From positions 27,111,074 to 27,175,073 of the forward strand of contig CM065299.1 in the NCBI GenBank assembly GCA_032871835.1: a stretch of 64,000 bases of DNA. Direction: 5' to 3'. Origin of the DNA: Dipteronia dyeriana. Lineage: Eukaryota > Streptophyta > Magnoliopsida > Sapindales > Sapindaceae. Below are positions 58,353 through 64,000 of the stretch, one piece after another. Below the pieces are notes generated by a model. That model was not told where the DNA came from and did not search any database. It saw nothing but the letters and a program-made list of their open reading frames with translations. Both the position numbers and the translations under genes were made by a program. Within the stretch, counting starts at the first letter, position 1. Each line of letters begins with the position of its first letter.

Positions 58353-60608
58353 ATGGCAAGTGGAAGTGGACGTCGTGATGACCCTAGGCGTTCAATTTCT
58401 ATGAAAGGTAAGGGTCGTATGACCGATAATCTCGGTTCCGATGATAGGGCCTATCACGAGTATCTGCAATGTCAAGTCTATGCTGAAGACTTAGGCCTAA
58501 ACCCCCCATTAATATCAACTCCCTTTAATAATTTTTGAACCCGATCCCGATCGACCCAATTTTATCTCCAATTTCACAAGCCAATCAGAAAATATGTCTG
58601 AAGAACAACCTGCACATTTTGAATTTCACCCAGCTTCGCAAGAGAATGTATCGAAGAAGGTCAAATCTGATCTCTTCATACACCATATGAAGAAAGTTAC
58701 GCAAGACGATGGAACCATTAAAGTGGTTTGCAATTACCGTAATTTTTTTTTAAGTGGAACAAATCTGGAAGATATGGCACATATCGGAAGCATATAATGA
58801 AAAATCATCCAGAAGCAGATGCCTTATAGAGTTCACAATCCCAAATGCTCAGGTACTCTACCCCTAACAACCAATTATTTAAATATAGTGATGAAAACAA
58901 TAAAGAAGAATTAGCTAGAATGGTTGCAAAAGAACACTTGTCATTTAGTTTTGGTGAAAAAATTGGTTTTATTAACTATTGTAGACGAGCATTAAATCCC
59001 GCTGCATATCGCGTTCCAAGAGTCATGCTCACAGAAACACTTGAAAAAATTTATGATAGAGAAAAAAGAAAGTTGGAAAAATATTTTGAAAAATATAATA
59101 GTCGTGTTTCTACATGTGCCGACATATGGAGTGACCATTGGAGAATTCATTCATATTTGGGTGTCACCTGCCATTATATGGATAATGCATTGACTCTCCA
59201 AAAAATGATTATTGCATTTAGAGTTTTTGATGAGAAACACACTGCTGCTAATATTTTTAGATATATTATAATCATTTTTATAGAGTATAATATTGAAAAC
59301 AAAATTTTCGCAATTGGTTTTGATAATGCTTCTAACAGGGGAAAACAAATTTTTCACAATTGGTTTTGATAATGCTTCTAACAATACTGTTGATGTTCCT
59401 GCTTTAATTGAGTTATGCAAACATTATCTTGGTGGTAAATTTTTTCATCGACGATGTGCATGCCATGTGTTAAATTTATGTGTTCAAATAAGATTAGAAA
59501 CTCTTCAACAGTTTCTTCAACATATTAAAGATGCCCTATATTATTTATAGAGAAATCCTTCTACAATGAAAGTATGGGCAACATATTGTAAACAAAATGG
59601 TAGCGTATAGTTAGATTTCCCCGTGATGTTCCAACACATTGGAATTCTACATATAAAGTGTTTGCTAAAAGTTATGATTATAGAGATTTATTAGTTACTT
59701 TTATTCAATATAATGTTAGTCACATTAATCTTTATCAAAGTCATTGGGATGTTTGTAACAATGTTTGTTGTTTGTTAAAAGTCTTTAATACTGCTACTAA
59801 CAATTTATCTGGTGTTTATTATCCTACAACTAATATATTTATTATTGAAAGTCTTAATATTGTCGGTGTCTTAGCTCATTGTGAAACTGACCCACAATTG
59901 CTGGAGTCAGTTTCCAAATATTTATTTGATTGCCATGTGTTTTGATCCACGTTGTAGATTATAAAGTTTGTCTGATTATCTATCTGCTTATTATGAACAA
60001 AGTTTAAAAATAGAGTATGATGTTGATAAGTGTTGTGATAGAGTTAAGGTATTACTGTATGAGTTATATGATGAATATCTTAGAGTTTATGGTCCATCAT
60101 TGAACATAGATGTTCCACAAACTCAAAGTGTATCTCAGTCCTTATCATCCTCTGGATTCTTGAAATTAGGGTATAATCTGCTATCCAAAAAAACCAAAAA
60201 GTTACGAGGTTCTTCTTCATCAAGCTCCAACACGTATTTCGAGCTTGAATCTTATCTAGGTACCTCTTTTGAGTTTATAGAAGATGCTCAAGATAAAAAA
60301 TTTGATATCCTACACCGATGGAATGAGCATGAAAAATACTTTCCAATCTTGGCTACGATAGACAACAAATCTTTCCAACCCCAATTTCTACAGTAGCGGT
60401 TGAACAACAATTCAACGCCGGTGGAAATATTATGGACTCCAGACGTTCACTTTTAAGTCCAAAATCAATTCAGATACAAGCTTGTGTAGATAATTGGACA
60501 AAAGCAGAATATAGACAATAAGAAATCGATCAGGAGGAACATTATGATTTCTTCAAAGATGACCAACCTGACGCCGGAAATGGAACGGATGATGAGAACA
60601 ACGTTTAG
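58353..60608 (+). pseudogene. hAT transposase (BED finger, RNase-H-like core, hATC), broken
   Basis: MASGSGRRDDPRRSISMKGK at 58353 is the likely N-terminus, soon stopped. BED finger at about 58670-58840: CNYRN has Arg for the second Cys, while the His pair (KHIMKNH) survives in another phase. RNase-H-like core 58845-59550: TCADIWSDHWRIHSYLGVTC (first Asp), FDNASNNT (second Asp), then CACHVLNLCVQ. 59658-60370 continues with NLYQSHWDVCNN and YPTTNIFI. The hATC dimerisation end at about 60380-60530 reads VAVEQQFNAGGNIMDSRRSL, followed by a stop at 60519. At least six frame breaks, one being a 46-bp tandem duplication at 59295-59386. It would cut and join element ends in the nucleus. Confidence 0.88.
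59295..59386 (+). repeat. 46-bp tandem duplication in the hAT transposase
   Basis: GAAAACAAAATTTTCGCAAT with following text through GATAATGCTTCTAACA occurs at 59295 and again, with a few changes, at 59341. The 46-base step changes the frame and duplicates the second catalytic Asp segment (GFDNASN). Confidence 0.92.
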
Positions 60609-61008
60609 TCCTTGTCTCCACGTCATCACCCAACTGACCAACTTGCAATAAAAGGTAAAAGAACTACGTGATCTTTGATTCCTCTAAAGTCCCATAAGAG
60701 GATACATAGACAACTTAATCGTGATAAAAATGAAATGCAAAGCCAAATTTTAATTTATTTAGTTTTATTTTAATTTTTTAATTTGTTATTTATTTTAGTT
60801 CAAAAAAAAATTAGACGATCCAATAACATACATTTACAAATAAATTTACCTTTACATATATGTAATATTTTATAAAAGAAGAAAAAAAACCGGAACATCG
60901 AAACCAGATCGGAACCGAAATCGGTTAACCGGTTCTGATTCCGATTCAAATTCAGATTCCTCCAGAATCGAAACTGCCGGTTTTGAATCGGCACCGACGA
61001 CAAGTCTG

Positions 61009-63679
61009 GGATATCAAGAAAACACAGAAAAGTGAATGGAGCACAAAAGAAAAAAAAATGGTTACAGTGAGGATAAAAAAAATCATTATGGTGCACGTAA
61101 ATCAAAAAACAAATTGTTGGTATATTTATAATGAAATGTCAATAATAATAACACATCAATAAGGGTATATCGTAATAAATTTAAATATAAAAGGCAAGTT
61201 TGTAATAGGATTGTTTTACTAAAATAGTCATTTTTAAAATGGTTTAATGATTTATAATCCTAATCTCTCAACTTTTCTTTTCAAACCATTTAACTAATGT
61301 ATGGACCAAAAACTTCATACAGACAAGCATTATGAACCTGTTTGATCCATTTAACATTTAATGACACTTAATATGTGTTAATAAGTTTTTTATTTGATTT
61401 TTTAAGTGATAAAATCACTGAATGAACTCTTAAAATCACTGTTTGATTTTTCACTTTTCATTTAATAGCAAATCAACTGAATATATATTAATTTATAACT
61501 TCCAAATTTATCCTCACAAATTTTATATAATTTCCTGTTTTATCTTCTCTCATACCCTTAACCATATTTTTTTTTTCTTCTCACTATTTAAATAATTTTA
61601 GCAGCCATAAAATCTAGTTTTTTCTAGACTTCAAAATCTCCATTTGAATCCAACGTTTTTTTAAATTGTATTTAAATCTATTTTAAATTCTATTTATATT
61701 TCGGTAAGGACTTTCTTTTTATCATAATTTGATTAGTTTTATATTATATGATTGGAGAAAATCATCATTTTAAAAAAAAATTAACTGGTTTTACAAACAA
61801 ACTTAAACCAATTTAACCATAAATTACATACAGTTTACACGTGTCTTGAGCATCACGATATTATCTCTATATGCCTAAATGAGATACTCCCAAATTCGAC
61901 ACTAATTTTATTAATTTACATATATATAATTGAATTATGTCTGTTTGTGGTATATTTATATGGTATGTTCACATTGATAGATCATAAAGATTTCATTATA
62001 AATGTATAATTATAATATTATAATTACACATCTAAACATTGAACACCTTAAAATATAAATATATAATAAATAATAGATGTAAAAGTATTTATTTTTAGAT
62101 ATTTGTAATTTAAAAAAACAAACAACTTATCATTTATATTCAATTTTTGGTCGAAAAAATCAAATATGTTATTTAATTTTCAGTTTTCAGTCACTATTCA
62201 GTCTTCAATATAATTCAGTACTATTCAGTATTTAGATAAAAAATCAAACGCACTTCCCTGCAAAGTTAAATTTGTCTGAAACCTCAATGACTTCCTTGTA
62301 ACATTATCCAAAAACTCAAAGTCCAATTCGTCGTAGTTTTTTTTGAGCACATAAACATTCGATGTTTCTGTTCAATATATATATATATATATATAATTCT
62401 TTTTATTATAATTATATAAATTTAAAGAGACAAAAAAGAAGAATAATAATAAGAATCTCGATTATTTTAATAATTAATTAGGATCAATTAGTTTAAGTTT
62501 GATCTTTTCATGGAAAATTCAACTATTATTAAAAATAAACGGACAATTATTTTCTTTAATTAATATGGAGAAACATTATACGTAAAAGGCGACACAAAAT
62601 TCGGCTGTATACGATACCTTGATCATGAGCTGAAGAATCCATGAGTATTCATGCTTGATGGAATGAAACCAGATGGTGCGTACTGCGTATTTCCTGACTT
62701 ACCTATGGTGATAACAAGGAAAATTGAATCTGTTTAAGGTTAATTGAGGAACCTTTGACCTCTCAACAATACTAAGTATTTGAAGAAAATTCTCATAACC
62801 TCTCTTATTCTAAGAACTTGGCTTTTAAATAGCCTTGTCGTGCACAACGTACATCAACAAAATAGGGAAAACAGTTACAGAGCCACTTACCCATCCAAAC
62901 AGTTCTTCCCGTAATACTAGCTCAACTAAAACAAGATTACAAGAATTATAAGACTTATTCAACAATTAAAAAAATAACAAAACAATAACAAATAGAAAAA
63001 CACATAACACCAGACGCTGAAAATTTCATCACATCATTTGTTATACAAAACAACAGCACCACGTTAGACAATAAGAAGAAGAAGAAGTTGGGTCTTAACG
63101 TTTTAAAGGAGATAAATTTAAGTAACCCATGTTTCTTTTTTCTTTTTTCGTTTTTGGATTTTATTTTGTTTACATTTTTCTCTCCTCCATCCTCTTTGGT
63201 TTCTCTGAGACGTACTGATTATATATACACTATAATCACGTATATATTTGAGGAATAGAGGAAATGAGAATGGGAATTGATGTTTTGGTCATGGTGTTAC
63301 GTAAACTTGTGTTGCGGACATAACTCGTGCTTTTTTTTTACCACAAGCGTGGTTGGTATGAATTGCTTGGAACAGAGCATGGGTGGACAGGGTAGGAATT
63401 TACATGTGATTGCCAGGAAAATATTGTTTAGAGTATTTTTGTTTATATAACAATTAAATGGATAGAAAAGAAAAACCGAGATAGTAGAGCTATAAATCGT
63501 TAAATTCACTCTAAAATGATTATTTATGTAAAATACTGTGTGTAACATGTAACAATAGTCTGCAACCTAGTCTAGCCCACAAGGCCACAAGAAGGCTCGC
63601 TCCCTGCCTTGAGGTTCCACTTGAAAATTTTAAAGTATCTATCGTCAACCTATTTAAACCATGTATTTTTTTTAAAAAG
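61009..63679. other. AT-rich intergenic DNA, no gene seen
   Basis: No frame with a domain on either strand. (TA)n at about 62374-62394. The 62590-62960 stretch has more even composition but no recognisable feature. A minus-strand frame at 63297-63548 shows no domain. Confidence 0.55.
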
Positions 63680-63765
63680 TTTTTGTCATAAGTAGGATTC
63701 GAACCATTGATTTAAGACTCATTTATCTAAATCCCTAACTCGTCCATTTACTAGCTGAGTTACAT
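63680..63765 (-). repeat. tRNA-derived SINE-like sequence
   Basis: Read on the minus strand: an A-box-like TAACTCAGCTAGTAAATGG (63744-63762) and a perfect B box GGTTCGAATCC (63695-63705) in the right order. The spacing is a little longer than in a tRNA. There is no tRNA fold I can trace, so a SINE head or an old tRNA pseudogene fits best. Confidence 0.45.
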
Positions 63766-63798
63766 TTTTGAGTTACACTTTTGAGTTACACATTTGAG

Positions 63799-64000
63799 TA
63801 GGCATAACCCTAGTTCGGTTTGAACCAGCGAACCGAATCAGAACCGATCTCCTAAAAACCGAACCAGAACTAAATTTCTAATTTCAAAACCGAAACAGGA
63901 TCGGAGCTGAAAATCATAAGGTTTTGATTCCGGTTCTAACTTCCTTTGAAACCGAAGTCAACCCGGTTTGAAACCGGAACCAAACTGAAATCATCTTACC
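63799..64000. mobile_element. Left end of an hAT-like element cut by the window edge
   Basis: TAGGCATAACCCTAG is followed by GGTTTGAACCAGCGAACCG and many AACCG/CCGGTT words, the same subterminal style as 56448-57093 and 57551-61008. The other end is outside the window. Confidence 0.5.

Larger units (their letters stand above)
57551..61008 (+). mobile_element. hAT element with decayed transposase
   Basis: TIRs TAGACATGTCGACGGTTC (left) and CAGACTTGTCGTCGGTGC (right end read on minus) agree at 14 of 18. Subterminal regions at both ends are packed with GAACCGAACC / CCGGTT words. A transposase runs 58353-60608. Flanking 8-mers (AGGATTAA and GGATATCA) do not match, so the target duplication has decayed or an end is slightly misplaced. 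3.5 kb is a usual size for plant hATs. Confidence 0.78.

Overview
The window is nuclear DNA from a flowering plant. The evidence is a dense stack of plant-type LTR retrotransposons (Ty1/copia, and Ty3/gypsy of the Tat lineage), several hAT-type DNA transposons, TTTAGGG telomere-type repeats and long AT-rich intergenic DNA. The species cannot be named from sequence alone. There is no intact host gene. Nearly every coding stretch belongs to a mobile element and nearly all are broken by stops or frameshifts.

Layout. (1) 1-15870, minus strand: a Ty1/copia element (element 1) runs off the left edge. Its 5' LTR is at 13553-15870. A second member of the same family (element 2, 3537-13302, both LTRs present) sits in element 1's 5' leader, so three LTRs lie in tandem. 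(2) 16113-47790: an AT-rich TIR-like repeat (a second copy lies at 48304-49306) has been opened by a nest of insertions. The first is a Tat-lineage Ty3/gypsy element (element 3, 16352-29472, pol on minus) with an extra ORF on the opposite strand and a further LTR-like insertion at about 21.95-23.99 kb. Its 5' end was lost where a copia LTR (29473-31357 plus 35095-35489) joins it. That LTR is itself split by a deleted, non-autonomous LTR element (31358-35094). A complete but defective Tat element (element 4, 35543-47180, pol on plus) then entered with an ATATA target duplication. (3) 50312-54203: a TIR-flanked segment carries broken pieces of host exons, one of them resembling the first exon of a TMEM135/Tim17-related membrane protein. 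A non-autonomous hAT (52516-53774, perfect 8-bp target duplication) is inserted in it. (4) 54.4-61 kb: small MITE-like elements, a second non-autonomous hAT (56448-57093) and an hAT with a decayed transposase (57551-61008). (5) 61-64 kb: AT-rich DNA with nothing coding, a tRNA-derived SINE-like stretch and the edge of another hAT-like element.

How the genes work together. In the retrotransposons, gag, protease, reverse transcriptase, RNase H and integrase would act as one polyprotein with PBS, PPT and LTRs as cis signals. None of the copies here looks autonomous. The best lead is that both Tat elements carry, antisense to gag-pol, a long additional ORF (putative gypsy-type transposon domain, then coiled coil). 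In both it is interrupted at the same place by a short phase-0 intron with canonical splice sites, which suggests a separately transcribed and spliced antisense gene.
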